In this document: positions 42,614 through 52,127 of the stretch, in pieces | Position numbering within the stretch: the first letter of the stretch is position 1 | Layout: every line of letters begins with the position of its first letter | Origin: Candidatus Bathyarchaeota archaeon | GTDB taxonomy: Archaea; Thermoproteota; Bathyarchaeia; Bathyarchaeales; Bathycorpusculaceae | NCBI GenBank assembly: GCA_026014705.1 | Contig: JAOZHU010000005.1 | Coordinates: forward strand, 1 to 64,000 | Length of the DNA: 64,000 nt | Reading direction: 5' to 3' | Position numbers and translations under genes: made by a program | The notes under the pieces: model-generated | Databases searched by the model: none | What the model saw: the letters and a program-made list of their open reading frames with translations, nothing else | Told to the model about the DNA's origin: nothing

Positions 42614-43510
42614 GTCTTTGGCAAAAGGCAGTCCTGTTCTTGCGCCCATGTGCATGACGCAGCGTGAAGCCACAAAATTGCCCAATCTGCCGCACTCGTA
42701 AAGGCTCTTGTTGCTGAGTAAGCCGTAGAGGAAGCCAGCGCAGAAAGCGTCTCCAGCGCCAGTCGTATCAATCGCTTGCACCTTGAACGCTTCAATCAAG
42801 TGCCGTTCGCTTCCGTCTGTAACATAGCAGCCTTCGACGCCAAGCTTGACAGCCACAATTTTCACACCCATTCCAATTAGCACATCAGCGGCTTTGCAGT
42901 AGTCCTTTTCGCCTGTTAAAATTTCAAGTTCGACAGCGTTAGGCATCAAAACACAACTTTTCTTGATAATTGGTTCCAGCTGTGCCAAGCCTCTTCGGGC
43001 ATACAGCACGCCTGGGTCAAAGCTAACTTTAACGGATTCAGGAAGAGCAGCCACGAGCTTATTCTGAGTTTGAAAAGACGTCTCGCCCACAAACGAAGTC
43101 AAATGCAGAAACCGCGCCTGCAAGGCATACCCAGCGTCTACCTCGCTGAGCTTTATCGTGTCGTTGACGCCTGAATCAATGCACAACGCTCGCGCGCCTT
43201 CTTTGTCCACGAAACCCAGCACTGTGCCGCTCCTGCCGCGTTTAGCGCGGATTACCCCGCCAGTGTCAACGCCTTCCCTGCGGAAGTCGCTGAGCAGCAG
43301 GCTGCCTTCTCGGTCGTTGCCGACTTTGCCTATGAAGCCCACTTTGCAGCCGAGCCTTGCCAAGGCGACAGCGGTGTTTGCAGCTGAGCCTCCGCAGGCT
43401 TCCACGCAGTTTTCTATGAAGCTTTCTTCTTCAGCCGCGGCTATCTTGTTCACTTTGAAGAGTTTATCCACGTTAAGCGCACCGAAACCGACTACATCAA
43501 ACCGCTTCAT
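42596..43510 (-). CDS. PfkB-family carbohydrate/nucleoside kinase
   Basis: A 304-aa ribokinase-fold kinase: [28 protein letters not shown] near residue 40, and the catalytic [16 protein letters not shown] near 247. Phosphorylates a sugar or nucleoside; genome context with purine genes hints at an adenosine/ribose-type substrate, but this is inference. ATG overlaps the ftr stop by four bases; last gene of the minus-strand operon. Confidence 0.9.
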   Translation of the reverse strand: MKRFDVVGFGALNVDKLFKVNKIAAAEEESFIENCVEACGGSAANTAVALARLGCKVGFIGKVGNDREGSLLLSDFRREGVDTGGVIRAKRGRSGTVLGFVDKEGARALCIDSGVNDTIKLSEVDAGYALQARFLHLTSFVGETSFQTQNKLVAALPESVKVSFDPGVLYARRGLAQLEPIIKKSCVLMPNAVELEILTGEKDYCKAADVLIGMGVKIVAVKLGVEGCYVTDGSERHLIEAFKVQAIDTTGAGDAFCAGFLYGLLSNKSLYECGRLGNFVASRCVMHMGARTGLPFAKDLAALS

Positions 43511-44418
43511 GGAAACAACTCGCGCAAATAAATTTTGTATTCGCCTAGTTTTCCACCGTAATTGCCTGCGGAAACGCGCATTACGCCTTCAACGCTTACG
43601 GCGGCTTGGATTCCAGCTTTCATGGCTGCTTTCACGGCTTGCATGGAGACGCCGTTGATTACTATCTCTGGAATGTAACGCATGCTTTTTGGCACCATGG
43701 ATGCCTTAGCTAAGCGTTGCCTAAGCGACGGACAATACGGGTGATTCGTGGTTGGACCAATCAAAGGAAAACGTGTTTCAGTCTTCGAACCCGCAGAGCA
43801 CACGTCAAACGGCGTGACCACGCCGCTAACGCTGCGAATAGCTTCTAAGGCTTTGCTGCCTGCTTTTTTCAGGGCTCTTTTCGTCTTGCACATCAACCAA
43901 AAGTTTGCGCCCATAACCCCGCACGCATAACCCACGTAGCGTTCAATGATGAAGTCGGGAACCATGATGGGCACGACGATGACTTCTCTGCCAAAGCGCT
44001 TTTCAACCCACTCGTAGCCGTCGCCGCAGTGCCCCACGCGCGTCATCATGTCCAGTTTTCCCTCAGCATGGGGCAACGCGTCGAAAACCGCTGTGAACGG
44101 CTTGACTAGTATGTCTTGGCGGATTCTGTAAGAAAGCTCAGTTTCAAACTTTTTCAGGGAATCAGCAAGCGTTGCCTTGGCATCAACAGCGCCCCAGAAC
44201 TGCACCACGGCGCCATTACGGTGGTCAGGAGTTTCATTTTTGCTGAGCCATTTTTCAACCCCGCCTTCCACTCTGCCGATGACCACGGAAGGCGTAGCCG
44301 TAGCATCATGCGCTGCACTGCGCACCGTGCGCTTGTCATCAGCCGTGATGATTAATCGGCAGAAAATGCCCTTGAAAGCTTCAGCATAAGTATCTTCAAT
44401 CTCAACTTTTGCGGGCAT
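43507..44418 (-). CDS. ftr: Formylmethanofuran:tetrahydromethanopterin formyltransferase
   Basis: A 303-aa Ftr. [22 protein letters not shown] at the start, [54 protein letters not shown] at the end all track the methanogen enzyme. It moves a formyl group between methanofuran and H4MPT in the archaeal C1 branch. Start ATG 44418 (or 44421), overlapping the HAD gene stop. It lies inside a purine operon, which may link formyl-C1 supply and purine synthesis. Confidence 0.92.
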   Translation of the reverse strand: MPAKVEIEDTYAEAFKGIFCRLIITADDKRTVRSAAHDATATPSVVIGRVEGGVEKWLSKNETPDHRNGAVVQFWGAVDAKATLADSLKKFETELSYRIRQDILVKPFTAVFDALPHAEGKLDMMTRVGHCGDGYEWVEKRFGREVIVVPIMVPDFIIERYVGYACGVMGANFWLMCKTKRALKKAGSKALEAIRSVSGVVTPFDVCSAGSKTETRFPLIGPTTNHPYCPSLRQRLAKASMVPKSMRYIPEIVINGVSMQAVKAAMKAGIQAAVSVEGVMRVSAGNYGGKLGEYKIYLRELFP

Positions 44419-45500
44419 CACCCGAGCCTCCCAATGGCTTCCCCTCTAACTTTCTTCCTAAATTCGCCGCTTTCTTTCGCTAATGCTTCCATATTCTTAG
44501 TTGTTACTATTTGAATTTTAGGCAAAGCGGCAGGATACAACGTGAAGAGTTTATCGAGCAGTTGCGGGTTTACGGCGCTCTTCCGTAGTGATTCGCGATT
44601 CCAGTTTTCCAGCACATGAAGCGTCTCGTGTTTCCCCAGTTTACAAAACACATCAGCGATTATGGCTGTTGCTATGCTGTTTTCGGATAAAACCGCGACT
44701 TCAGCGTTTTTCACCGCGTAATGGTTGCCGTTGAACGAAACAGTTAAGCCGCCGTTGTCTCTGACGAGTTTGAAGGCTTCCACGTCAGTTATGCTGTCTC
44801 CCACGTACATCACATCCTCCAGCTGCGCACGCAACTTTCTAACAGCATCCCGTATTGCCTCGGCTTTTTGTTCTCCGCCGACTGTCTTAACTTCTGAGAA
44901 AATTCTGCCGATGCGCATGTTCGCTATTTCATTCCAAAATATGTCATCAAGGCGGCTTATGGTTTCTTGGTCTGCACTCGAAAAGTCCTTTATGCCCTTC
45001 GCTGTTGGAGAAATAGTTATCATGGGCATCTGCACAATTTCATCCGCTATTTTCTGCAACCGCGACTTTTCTTGTGCAGTAAGCGGGTGCTTGTCTATGC
45101 TTAATCGGGTGCAATACGTGCTTTCGAAAGGAAACTCCAAAGCCTTGCAGAGCGCCCGAATGTAATGCTCATAGCTCGTGCTGACAATGAAGGCATCGGC
45201 TATCGCCTGCACATGCTGCATAGTATCGCGGCTACCAGCAATAAAAAGCAAGTTTTTAGATGAAAACTCCGTTAGCTGCTTATCCGTTACGCCGTAAGCT
45301 TTCAGGAAAGGCAAAATCAGCTTCAGCGTGCCGCCAGCAGAGTAGCCATGTCGTTTCACAACGTCAGCCAGTACATCATCATACTTGCTTATCAGCGCGA
45401 AAAGTTTGTCACCGTTTGGGACGAAATGCGCCGTTGCCTCAAAGGCGTTGTCGTTTTTGCTAATTGGTCCTTCGCAGTCGGAGATGAAGACACGTTTCAC
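44418..45500 (-). CDS. HAD-like protein of the COG4030/EhaR-like group
   Basis: A 360-aa protein. [17 protein letters not shown] at the start holds a HAD motif I with DCEGP in place of Dx[12 protein letters not shown] and [14 protein letters not shown] supply motifs II and IV. This start matches the archaeal HAD group whose methanogen members were named EhaR-like from their place near Eha hydrogenase. The substrate is unknown. It overlaps purD by four bases and ftr by one to four. Confidence 0.8.
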   Translation of the reverse strand: MKRVFISDCEGPISKNDNAFEATAHFVPNGDKLFALISKYDDVLADVVKRHGYSAGGTLKLILPFLKAYGVTDKQLTEFSSKNLLFIAGSRDTMQHVQAIADAFIVSTSYEHYIRALCKALEFPFESTYCTRLSIDKHPLTAQEKSRLQKIADEIVQMPMITISPTAKGIKDFSSADQETISRLDDIFWNEIANMRIGRIFSEVKTVGGEQKAEAIRDAVRKLRAQLEDVMYVGDSITDVEAFKLVRDNGGLTVSFNGNHYAVKNAEVAVLSENSIATAIIADVFCKLGKHETLHVLENWNRESLRKSAVNPQLLDKLFTLYPAALPKIQIVTTKNMEALAKESGEFRKKVRGEAIGRLG

Positions 45501-46912
45501 GCTTCAGCCCTCAACTGTTTCAAGTGGCGGACGCATTTGGCGATATGCTGCTTGGAAGCGATGTCAGTCCTATTCCAAAGCGCTCCTCCACGAATCGCGT
45601 TTATGCCTTCCAGCGAAATTTTCCGCGCTTCTTCAATGCTGTCGCCGACGCCGAGGACGCCGACGACTCTGGATTTCAACGCATAAACTTGACCGTTCCT
45701 AAGCTCCATGGAAGCAGGATAAACCCGAATTCTATCGCCATACTTGCTTGTCAACGCGTATGCCTTCGACAGGTCAACAGGCATGCCGACCTCGGCGTGG
45801 TTCACTTTAGCAGGAAAAACGTCGGCGTACCCGCCATAGCTTGGAGGAACCTTGTACGTCAGCACCGTCGCTACCTTTTGAACCTCAACGCGGCTAAGCG
45901 AGCCATCAATCATCCTGAAACAGACATCAACAAAATCGTCCTTCAGCACCGGCAGGATGTTTATGATTTCTGGATCGCCGGGGCGACTGTTATTCTCCAG
46001 AATCTTGGGGCTGCCACGCGTATGCATGAACGCCAAGTACAAGGGTACTCCACGCGCTGCGGAAGGGTCAGGCATTTTTGCTGTCCATTCCTTAAATATT
46101 TTCTTCGCTATAGCGAGTTCCGCTTCTCGGTCAGCCTTCATCATGAACGGTAACTGGTCGATTTTGTTTTTGTAGCTGCCCATGCCGCCGGTGTTCGGTC
46201 CCTTGTCGTCGTCGAAGGCGCGTTTATGGTCTCGGGTGTCAGGCAGCGGAGCGAGGTGTTTGCCGTCGCAGAAAGCCATGAAACTGGATTCTTCCCCGTC
46301 GATTTTTTCCTCGATTATGACGGTGCCATACTGGAAGTTGGACATGAAATGCTCGAACAACTGCTCCCGCGTCGTGAAGTGGTCGCCCCAAACACCCACG
46401 CCCTTGCCCGCGGTTGGCTTATCTGGCTTCACTACGGCTTGGTTATCGAGCTCGCGGAGCCACCCAAAAACGTCTTTCTTAACCGCGTCAACGCTCGCGT
46501 AATCCTCAGGCTTAAAGACTCTGAAGCGCGGGTTAGCTTCGGGCACAATCTCCTCGAAAAGCAGGCGCTGTTGCACCTTGCTGGCTTCGATGGCACAGTC
46601 TTTCTTTGGGCAGATGACAGGTATCCCTGTTTGCTTTTCCAGCAGGTCGCGGACGCCGTCGATTATGGGTTTTTCTGGTCCAACAATGGCGAAGTCGATT
46701 TCTGATTTGTTGGCTTCGGCGAAACTGCAGATTTTTTCAATACCTAAATCAGGAACAACGACATGCTTAGCGGCTTTTTCTGCGTTAAATGGGTTAAGTT
46801 GCTTGTCAGCTATGTACAATTTAACGTTGTAGTTTGGGCTTCGGGCGAGAGCGTCCACAATCGCGGTTTCTCTTGCGCCGTACGCTACGACAAGTACGCC
46901 TACTTTCTCCAT
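45497..46912 (-). CDS. purD: Phosphoribosylamine-glycine ligase
   Basis: A 471-aa ATP-grasp ligase, purine step 2. VLVVAYGARETAI starts the N-domain, IVGPEKPIIDG is a ligand loop, VVKPDKPTAGKGVGV is the ATP-binding loop, and the metal site lies in ILENNSRPGDPEI. Longer than bacterial PurD (~430), with an insertion typical of some archaeal forms. 50 bases downstream of purF. Confidence 0.93.
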   Translation of the reverse strand: MEKVGVLVVAYGARETAIVDALARSPNYNVKLYIADKQLNPFNAEKAAKHVVVPDLGIEKICSFAEANKSEIDFAIVGPEKPIIDGVRDLLEKQTGIPVICPKKDCAIEASKVQQRLLFEEIVPEANPRFRVFKPEDYASVDAVKKDVFGWLRELDNQAVVKPDKPTAGKGVGVWGDHFTTREQLFEHFMSNFQYGTVIIEEKIDGEESSFMAFCDGKHLAPLPDTRDHKRAFDDDKGPNTGGMGSYKNKIDQLPFMMKADREAELAIAKKIFKEWTAKMPDPSAARGVPLYLAFMHTRGSPKILENNSRPGDPEIINILPVLKDDFVDVCFRMIDGSLSRVEVQKVATVLTYKVPPSYGGYADVFPAKVNHAEVGMPVDLSKAYALTSKYGDRIRVYPASMELRNGQVYALKSRVVGVLGVGDSIEEARKISLEGINAIRGGALWNRTDIASKQHIAKCVRHLKQLRAEA

Positions 46913-46962
46913 TCACAGCACCTTTGCTACTGATTAAGCTTGGCAACGCTTAATTTGCTTTT

Positions 46963-48453
46963 TCACTTTGCTTGCGTTGCGGCTTCATCTGTTTCATAAA
47001 TTCTGTCTTTTTCCTTATAGCCGCCGAGGAACTTCCGCCTCATTTCATCCGCCAACTTCTGCGCCATAGGCGTTGGATACTTGCCCGTAATGCAGCCTAA
47101 GCACAACTGCTCCTGCGTTAAGCCCGTAGCCTGCACTAAGCCTTGAATGGACTGGTAGCACACGGCATCTGCTCCTATGATTTTCGCTATTTCCTCAGCG
47201 TTATGATTTGAGCCGATAAGCTGCCCGTAGGTTGACATGTCTATGCCGTAGAAGCACGGTCCGATTATGCACGGAAAAGTGACGAACATGTAAACTTTCT
47301 TGGCTCCTGCCCTGCGCAGCTTTTCGATTATAATTTTTGTTGTGTCGCCGCGGACGATGCTGTCTTCAGTTATTATGACGCGTTTGCCGTTAACTTTCGA
47401 GCCGAGAATGTTCACTTTGCGGTCGATTGTTGAAAAGCGCTCGTTGTTCAACAGAATGAACGCCCTCTCGGTCACGTAGCGGTGCCTGCGGGACGCCCTT
47501 TCCCACCGTAGCCCAGACGCTTCATGAACACCCATTGCTGGGTCATCACCAGTTTCAGGCACTGAAAGGATTACATCTGCGTCTTTAACAATTTCAGGGA
47601 ACTCGCGCACAAGGTTTCTCCCGAAATCTTCGCGTATCTCGTAAACGTATTTGCCGTTAAACCGCGAGTCAGGTCGCGCAAAATACGCAAATTCGAATGC
47701 GCAAAATGCTTCACGCGGGTTCTTAACGATTTGTGTGCGTTCAAAGCCGTTCTCTGATACTGTTACGAGTTCGCCTGGCTCTAACTCGAAGTCTCTGATA
47801 AAGCCGTTCATGTCTAAGCTGACGGTTTCCGACGAAAACGCAAAAGTTGCCCCGTCTGGGCTGTGTCCAGCGCACAGAGGCTTTATTCCATGGGGATCTT
47901 TGAAAGCGAAGAAGTCGCCATTGCCCGTGATTCCCGCCACTGAGAATGCGCCGTCGAGGCTTTGCATGCACGCGTTAACGGCGGTTGCTAAGTCTTTGCT
48001 TTTTGCGAGTTCCAGCAATAGTTTGTGGCAGACTATGTCTGAGTCGCAAGTGCACACGAAGCCTGAGAAGTGCTGGTCAATTTCTTTTCTCAGCTGAAGA
48101 GCATTGGCGATGTTGCCGTTGAATGAGAGCGCCAGTTTCAGGTCGCCTTTTGAGGCAGTGACAGGCTGGGTTCCGCGTAGTAACGCTGCGTCATCACATT
48201 TGCCTGAAGTAGTGTACCGTACGTTGCCAATGCCTACATAGCCTGGTAAACGCTGCAGCCATTCGGGTATGGCGCTGGTTTTTAGTTTTGGCACCAAGTC
48301 AAGGTCTTTGTGAATGTGAAATTGTCCTGAGTGGTATGTGAGGAAGCCGTGGGATTGGTGTCCTCGGTGGTTTTGGGCGCGGAGCCCCCAGTACATGTAT
48401 GGGAAGATGGGTTGTTTTTGGTAGTTTATTGTGCCGAATACTCCGCAGCCTAT
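46963..48453 (-). CDS. purF: Glutamine PRPP amidotransferase with non-canonical start
   Basis: About 496 aa, the committed purine step. The Ntn nucleophile Cys is at 48445-48447 in GCGVFGTINYQ, then RAQNHRGHQSHG. The PRPP loop is VIITEDSIVRGDT; late Cys (LCLGC) may bind an Fe-S cluster. The first ATG (48396) would remove the catalytic Cys. GAGGGG at 48461-48466 lies seven bases before an ATA codon (48453), giving (M)GCGVFG. So the start is AUA, or a CTG at 48467, or a base error. Chosen start rests on the ribosome site and the needed Cys. Confidence 0.85.
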   Translation of the reverse strand: MGCGVFGTINYQKQPIFPYMYWGLRAQNHRGHQSHGFLTYHSGQFHIHKDLDLVPKLKTSAIPEWLQRLPGYVGIGNVRYTTSGKCDDAALLRGTQPVTASKGDLKLALSFNGNIANALQLRKEIDQHFSGFVCTCDSDIVCHKLLLELAKSKDLATAVNACMQSLDGAFSVAGITGNGDFFAFKDPHGIKPLCAGHSPDGATFAFSSETVSLDMNGFIRDFELEPGELVTVSENGFERTQIVKNPREAFCAFEFAYFARPDSRFNGKYVYEIREDFGRNLVREFPEIVKDADVILSVPETGDDPAMGVHEASGLRWERASRRHRYVTERAFILLNNERFSTIDRKVNILGSKVNGKRVIITEDSIVRGDTTKIIIEKLRRAGAKKVYMFVTFPCIIGPCFYGIDMSTYGQLIGSNHNAEEIAKIIGADAVCYQSIQGLVQATGLTQEQLCLGCITGKYPTPMAQKLADEMRRKFLGGYKEKDRIYETDEAATQAK

Positions 48454-48629
48454 TTTGATTCCCCTCAGTTAAACGTTAACCGTAGAGAAAAAGGAGGTTT
48501 ATCAGCTTTTAGCACATTTTTGATTAAAAAGCATGGAGATTTTTTTCCTGTCTTAGATTCGGAATGAAGGATAATGCGGTGTGGCTGTTCATGTGGTTAA
48601 GGCTGAAGCGAAAAAACGGCGGCAACTTT

Positions 48630-49949
48630 TTACGGGGTTAATCTTAATCTGTCCCGCGGGTAAAATGTTACCTCGCGTATGTTCTTTTTTCCTGTCAGCA
48701 TCATGGTGAGCCTTTCCAAGCCTATTGCCCAACCAGCGTGAGGCGGCATGCCGTAGTCAAAAGCTTGAAGGTGATGCTGGAAGCGCTCAGGCTTTAACCC
48801 GTGTTCTTGCAAGCGTTTTGTTAGCAGGTCTTTCTCAGCTATGCGCGTTCCGCCTGAAACCAGTTCTATCCACCGCCACATCAAATCAAACCCTTCACAC
48901 AGTTCAGGCTTATCTTCGCGCGGTTTAATGTAGAATGCCTTCGCGTGAGTGGGCCAATCGGTTATAAAGTAGAAGCTGGGGTACAGTTTGCCCAAAGTCC
49001 TGAATGCTTCGGTTGGTATGTCTTCGCCCCACGGAATCACTACGCCTTCCTTTTTCAAAGCGTCAAGGACTTCGTCGTAGGTCAAACGTTTGAATGGCAG
49101 TTCTGGAACAGATAGTCTATGTTTAAGCGTTGCTAGTTCTTTTTTGCAGTTTTCCTTCACGGTTTTGCAGGCGTTATGCACAACTTGTTCAAGGAGACTC
49201 ATTACGTCTTCCGCGTCAGCGAATGCTTGCTCAATGTCCACGGAGATGAACTCGCTTAAGTGGCGCCGCGTGTGGGATTCTTCAGCCCGGAAGAAAGGTC
49301 CAACTTCAAAAACCTTTTCCAAACTCATTACTAGCTGCTCTTTGTACAGTTGTGGGCTCTGGGCGAGGAACGCTTTTTCACCAAAGTAGTCCACCGCGAA
49401 TAATGCTGCTCCGCCTTCAGTTGCTGACGCAATAATTCGCGGAGTGTGCACTTCCAAAAAGCCTTTATCAAAAAGAAAGCTTCGTATGGCTTCTAAGGCG
49501 CAGTGTTGGATTTTAAACGCTGCCGTGTTCTGTTCTTGACAGAGGTCTAGAGCGCGTGCGTCTAAGCGGGCTTCTATGTTTGCGGGTGTTTTGCCAGTGA
49601 TGTCGAGGGGTAACTGCGTCGTGGCTGTGTTGAAAATTCTGATTTCTTTCGGCAGCACTTCGATGCCTCTCGGCGTCATGGTGGTTTTCTTCACGGTGCC
49701 CTTTACGCCGATGCTGTAGCGTTTCTGCAGGGCGTCTGATTTCGCCAAGACTTCAGGCGTTGTCTTCTTTCGCAGAATAGTGATTTGGATTGTGCCTTCT
49801 CGGTCTTGCAGTATGATGAAGCGGATGCCGCCTAAATCGCGGATTTCCTGCACCCAGCCGAAAAGCGTCACTTCTGAACCATCCATGTCCGGCGTCACGT
49901 TTGCGGAATATCCTGTTCTAACCCAGTCTCCAATAGAGTCCAAGGTCAT
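48630..49949 (-). CDS. aspS: Aspartyl-tRNA synthetase, archaeal type
   Basis: A 439-aa class II synthetase. An N-terminal OB fold (VTLFGWVQEIRDLGGIRFIILQDREG) binds the anticodon. Class II motif 2 is FFRAEESHTRRHLSEF; motif 3 is GWAIGLERLTMML. The length and order match archaeal AspRS, many of which also charge tRNA-Asn. ATG start, 17 bases after the KH-protein stop, so probably cotranscribed with it. Confidence 0.95.
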   Translation of the reverse strand: MTLDSIGDWVRTGYSANVTPDMDGSEVTLFGWVQEIRDLGGIRFIILQDREGTIQITILRKKTTPEVLAKSDALQKRYSIGVKGTVKKTTMTPRGIEVLPKEIRIFNTATTQLPLDITGKTPANIEARLDARALDLCQEQNTAAFKIQHCALEAIRSFLFDKGFLEVHTPRIIASATEGGAALFAVDYFGEKAFLAQSPQLYKEQLVMSLEKVFEVGPFFRAEESHTRRHLSEFISVDIEQAFADAEDVMSLLEQVVHNACKTVKENCKKELATLKHRLSVPELPFKRLTYDEVLDALKKEGVVIPWGEDIPTEAFRTLGKLYPSFYFITDWPTHAKAFYIKPREDKPELCEGFDLMWRWIELVSGGTRIAEKDLLTKRLQEHGLKPERFQHHLQAFDYGMPPHAGWAIGLERLTMMLTGKKNIREVTFYPRDRLRLTP

Positions 49950-49966
49950 GAGACAACAGCTGCTCC

Positions 49967-50476
49967 TTAGTCAGCGAATTCGACGCGTAGCGACATTTTC
50001 CGCACTTTGCGGGCGACTTCTTTTAAGGCTTTAACGTCGAAAGGCGCAGGTGAACCGCGTCTGCGCTTCAAGATTACACGCGTCTCAGTTGTTCCATCAG
50101 GCAGCCATATTGTGTTTATCGTGAGTATGCTGAAAGGCATAAACAGGTCTTCTAGAAACTTGCGGTCGTCAACGCCGTATTCTAAGACGCGCACGGATTT
50201 GCCTGTTTCCTCGCCTAAGGCTTTCATGATTTTGCCGCTGTAGCCAAGCAGCCTCGGCACATCGCCGTGCCCAACGATTATCGCTAAGGTCTTGTCAACC
50301 TCGACTGCCTTGTGAAAGCAAACGTTTTGCAGTGCAGGGTATTTCTCTTCCAGAGACAACAGTAACCGAGCGATTTTCAGGTCTATGTCACTGATTTCTC
50401 CAGCCTTTACTTTAGCTGAACATTTTTGACATAGTATCCCGCTTTTTAAACAGAAACTACATAGTTCTGTCTTCAT
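49967..50476 (-). CDS. Zinc-finger plus KH-domain RNA-binding protein
   Basis: A 169-aa protein. An N-terminal zinc finger (C6, C9, C16, C19: CSFCLKSGILCQKC), then a KH/NusA-like region with VPRLLGYSGKIMKALGE as the GxxG loop variant. Archaeal proteins of this type sit near translation genes and probably bind RNA. Between alba and aspS on the same strand, which fits an information-processing operon. Exact role unknown. Confidence 0.8.
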   Translation of the reverse strand: MKTELCSFCLKSGILCQKCSAKVKAGEISDIDLKIARLLLSLEEKYPALQNVCFHKAVEVDKTLAIIVGHGDVPRLLGYSGKIMKALGEETGKSVRVLEYGVDDRKFLEDLFMPFSILTINTIWLPDGTTETRVILKRRRGSPAPFDVKALKEVARKVRKMSLRVEFAD

Positions 50477-50547
50477 CTGGAAGACGGCCTCCTGTGGAAT
50501 AATTCGGAAGCGGCGGAGGTGTAGACGTATCGGACTGAACGGGCTGT

Positions 50548-50826
50548 TTAGCGTTGCAGAGTTATTTCTATCGTGCTGACGTTAGTCAGCGTGCTGCCTT
50601 CTTCTTGAGGCGAAATTTGGTCTGTCCCGATGCCAACGCTAGCTACTTTCACGTCAGGCAGAAAACGGCGCCTGACAACTTCGGCAACATCAATTGCGCG
50701 GCTTATGGCTTTTCCCCGTGCCTTAATGCTTACCTCTTTTGCTCCGCTGTGAAAGAGTGTAATGCACGCAAGGACGTAGTTCATCGCTGGCTTTTTCCCG
50801 ATTAGCACCGAATTGTTTTCCGACAT
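50548..50826 (-). CDS. alba: DNA/RNA-binding protein Alba
   Basis: A 92-aa Alba. [15 protein letters not shown] contains the Lys pair that binds DNA and is acetylated in Sulfolobus. [22 protein letters not shown] is the dimer helix, and [10 protein letters not shown] the last strand. AGGAGCG precedes the ATG. A chromatin and RNA-binding protein. It leads the alba–KH–aspS set and has its own TATA box. Confidence 0.96.
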   Translation of the reverse strand: MSENNSVLIGKKPAMNYVLACITLFHSGAKEVSIKARGKAISRAIDVAEVVRRRFLPDVKVASVGIGTDQISPQEEGSTLTNVSTIEITLQR

Positions 50827-50885
50827 GCTGATGTTTCGCTCCTAGTTTCCAGTTTTGTATGGGTTTCATAAGTTTTTTTTCCACT

Positions 50886-50897
50886 AATAAATATATT
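50886..50897 (-). promoter_or_regulatory. TATA box for alba
   Basis: On the minus strand CAATATATTTATT lies ~62 bases upstream of the alba ATG, predicting a start near 50862. The rest of 50898-51170 has no gene I can see. Confidence 0.5.
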
Positions 50898-51170
50898 GCG
50901 GTAATATCTCTCGGTTTTATCAAGTAAGCGATTTCATGCTGCCTAACGTTTCTTAGGCGCTCTGGCGGCAACCTGTCCTCGAAAACGCGAATGATTAACC
51001 TTGAAAATGAACTCGCTATCGTCCATTTGCGAAGAATTCGGCTTCAAGAAAACACGTAAAATCACGTTCATAACTGCACGAAAAAGCTGGATGCACTTTA
51101 AATCGGTCTTTGCTCAGTTGCATAACAAAAGTTCGAGTTTAGCGGTTCAAACGCGCACACTACAGTGAAG

Positions 51171-51255
51171 TGCGGGGGGTGGGATTTGAACCCACGAACG
51201 CCTGCGCGACAGGGTCCTAAGCCCTGCTCCTTTGACCAGACTTGGAGACCCCCGC
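51171..51255 (-). tRNA. tRNA-Leu (anticodon TAG)
   Basis: Type II tRNA with a long variable arm. Acceptor stem GCGGGGG/CCCCCGC; anticodon arm GCAGGG-CTTAGGA-CCCTGT gives TAG; T-arm GTGGG-TTCAAAT-CCCAC. Discriminator A, CCA not encoded. No intron. Confidence 0.95.
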
Positions 51256-51382
51256 CGTCAGCCATTGGCGACTTGAAAAGTAGTGTGCTCTTTAATATTT
51301 ATTTAACCTTTCACAAGCGCTTAGTTAACCGTAAGCATTTTATTGGCTAACGCTGTTGTTTCACGGGAACACTGCGCTGTGC

Positions 51383-51459
51383 GCCTCGGTAGCCTAGCCC
51401 GGTGGGGCGTTACCTTGGTAAGGTAATGGTCGCGGGTCCAAATCCCGCCCGAGGCTCCA
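51383..51459 (+). tRNA. tRNA-Thr (anticodon GGT) with encoded CCA
   Basis: Acceptor stem GCCTCGG/CCGAGGC; anticodon arm TTACC-TTGGTAA-GGTAA gives GGT; T-arm GCGGG-TCCAAAT-CCCGC. Discriminator T at 51456, then CCA at 51457-51459, unlike the other two tRNAs here. A degenerate second copy lies 663 bases downstream. Confidence 0.95.
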
Positions 51460-51465
51460 CTTTTG

Positions 51466-51690
51466 CTATTGTTTTCTCATTAATTCAAGGAATTCTTCTC
51501 GGGTTAATCCTGCTTGCTGTATTATGGTGAGAAGTGTTCCTTTCTTGATTGGGTCATGGCGCGGAATGGTGAACCTGTGTTTTCCGTCGGTTAAAAATAT
51601 GTGGCTGCCCTTCTGGTGAACTATTTTGAATCCTGCTTTGCTGAGAATTTTGATGAGTTTTAGCCAAGATATTGAAGGAAGCTTAGACAG
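51466..51690 (-). CDS. hicA: HicA-like mRNA interferase toxin, non-ATG start
   Basis: A 74-aa protein if translation starts at the CTG 51688-51690; the frame has a TAA just before it (51691-51693), and no ATG/GTG/TTG start before the core. It begins SKLPSISWLKLIKILSKAGF, then QKGSHIF, FTIPRHDPIKKGTLLTIIQQAG, the full HicA pattern with catalytic His in GSH. The CTG overlaps the last codons of hicB. HicA cleaves mRNA. The poor start would keep toxin synthesis low. Confidence 0.75.
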   Translation of the reverse strand: MSKLPSISWLKLIKILSKAGFKIVHQKGSHIFLTDGKHRFTIPRHDPIKKGTLLTIIQQAGLTREEFLELMRKQ

Positions 51691-51907
51691 TTATCTCCAC
51701 CAGCTCTCTCTTTCGCTTAAGCTGCTTAAGTTCTTCAGGGAATGCTTCCAAGTATCCCTCGATGGCTTCCTTAATGTTAGCAAGAGCCTGTTTACGGTTT
51801 TCGCCTTGGCTAATGGCACCAGGAAGTTCAACACATTGAGCAGAGTATCCACCTTCAGGCTCCTCCCGCAGCATCACGGTGAACTTCCATCCTTTAATTT
51901 CCACCAT
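51683..51907 (-). CDS. hicB: HicB-like antitoxin
   Basis: About 74 aa from ATG 51907, with GGTGG upstream. FTVMLREEPEGGYSAQCVELPGAISQGENRKQALANIKEAIEGYLEAF is the HicB partial RNase H-like fold. It lacks a C-terminal DNA-binding domain, so autoregulation is unclear. It neutralises HicA, whose gene follows with an eight-base overlap. Confidence 0.85.
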   Translation of the reverse strand: MVEIKGWKFTVMLREEPEGGYSAQCVELPGAISQGENRKQALANIKEAIEGYLEAFPEELKQLKRKRELVEITV

Positions 51908-52045
51908 AACACGCACCACCAGTAGAAGAGCCACTTAAGGTGATATAAATCTTGACATTAAAACGGATTAATCTTCATCTTAACATACGGCGCATGTTTC
52001 AATTCTGAGAGGGGAATCTGCGGCTAGAACTTGCGGACGCTGCAT

Positions 52046-52120
52046 GCCTCAGCAAAGGTGGTTGCTGAAAGGGTTACCTTGGTAATGGAATGGTTGCGGG
52101 TGTAAATTCCACCTAAGGCT
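52046..52120 (+). pseudogene. Degenerate tRNA-Thr copy
   Basis: Starts GCCTCAG and ends CTAAGGC, still pairing at six of seven acceptor positions. It keeps GTTACCTTGGTAA unchanged and matches most of the 3' half of the intact tRNA-Thr without gaps. Anticodon stem and T-stem no longer pair, so it is not functional. It could be one edge of an old insertion or duplication carrying hicAB. Confidence 0.75.
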
Positions 52121-52127
52121 CGTGTCT

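Noticed and set aside
45524-46153. 209-codon plus-strand frame
   Set aside because: Antisense to purD; residue composition is shadow-like.
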